6,936 nt of DNA from Lachnospiraceae bacterium (GTDB taxonomy: Bacteria > Bacillota > Clostridia > Lachnospirales > Lachnospiraceae), in contig JAAUZN010000037.1 in assembly GCA_014804565.1 (NCBI GenBank), positions 1-6,936 on the forward strand, in the 5' to 3' direction. Under the pieces are notes generated by a model. The model made no database searches. It was not told the origin of the DNA and was given only the letters and a program-made list of their open reading frames with translations. The translations under genes were made by a program, and so were the position numbers. Of the stretch, positions 6,860 to 6,936 are shown in pieces (position 1 is the first letter of the stretch; every line of letters starts with the position of its first letter).

Positions 6860-6936
6860 ATGGGAAAAATAACAGTGGAGACATGCGAAATCGAGGGTCT
6901 TAAGGTGATCACGCCGACAGTGTTCGGAGATAACAG
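6860..6936 (+). CDS. rfbC: dTDP-4-dehydrorhamnose 3,5-epimerase, 3' partial
   Basis: Only the first 25 codons and two further bases are present before the window ends. The protein starts MGKITVETCEIEGLKVITP and continues to FGDN, with the cut codon AG- most likely Arg. The pattern I-E-G-L-x-V-I-x-P-x-V-F-G-D-N-R is the diagnostic N-terminus of RmlC/RfbC, which epimerises C3 and C5 of the dTDP-4-keto-6-deoxyglucose intermediate in L-rhamnose synthesis. CAGGA-type purines at 6847-6851 lie about 9 bases upstream. The gap from the GH25 stop is 22 bases with no hairpin. Together with rfbA this marks a rhamnose operon. The catalytic residues lie beyond the window. Confidence 0.88.
   Translation, partial: MGKITVETCEIEGLKVITPTVFGDN

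Overview
The window is a dense single-strand (+) block of seven genes with no convergent or divergent junctions. Gaps between genes are at most about 22 bases, and several junctions are overlaps (two ATGA overlaps and one 11-base overlap). G+C is roughly one half by eye. Purine-rich Shine-Dalgarno sites, a GTG start, a CotH-type spore-coat-like kinase, a GH25 lysozyme with an N-terminal membrane anchor and a Gram-positive-style lipoprotein all point to a Bacillota member of class Clostridia, probably Lachnospiraceae or a close relative. This placement is inferred from gene style, since no marker gene is present.

Positions 1-4600 form a cell-surface module. It contains a 5'-truncated CotH-family kinase carrying the tail of a lamin-tail domain, a chitobiase-C-like domain and an InlB-type repeat; an unrecognised three-helix membrane protein; a lipoprotein with a Cthe_2159-type beta-helical carbohydrate-binding domain; a soluble VTC-type (polyphosphate polymerase, triphosphate-tunnel) protein; and a DUF4956 membrane protein. 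These families recur together in bacterial genomes, but the joint function is not established to my knowledge. The layout fits cytoplasmic nucleotide or polyphosphate chemistry (VTC), a membrane partner (DUF4956), and surface effectors (CotH kinase, glycan-binding lipoprotein).

Positions 4620-6936 belong to a dTDP-L-rhamnose and cell-wall segment. It holds rfbA/rmlA (glucose-1-phosphate thymidylyltransferase), a translationally coupled membrane-anchored GH25 muramidase with a predicted prealbumin-like stalk domain, and the first 25 codons of rfbC/rmlC (dTDP-4-dehydrorhamnose 3,5-epimerase), which runs off the window. No terminator hairpin is visible between the two segments, so the seven genes could be one transcript devoted to building and modifying the cell envelope.

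No RNA genes, insertion sequences, CRISPR arrays, riboswitches or convincing promoters were seen. No stretch over 300 bases lacks a gene.
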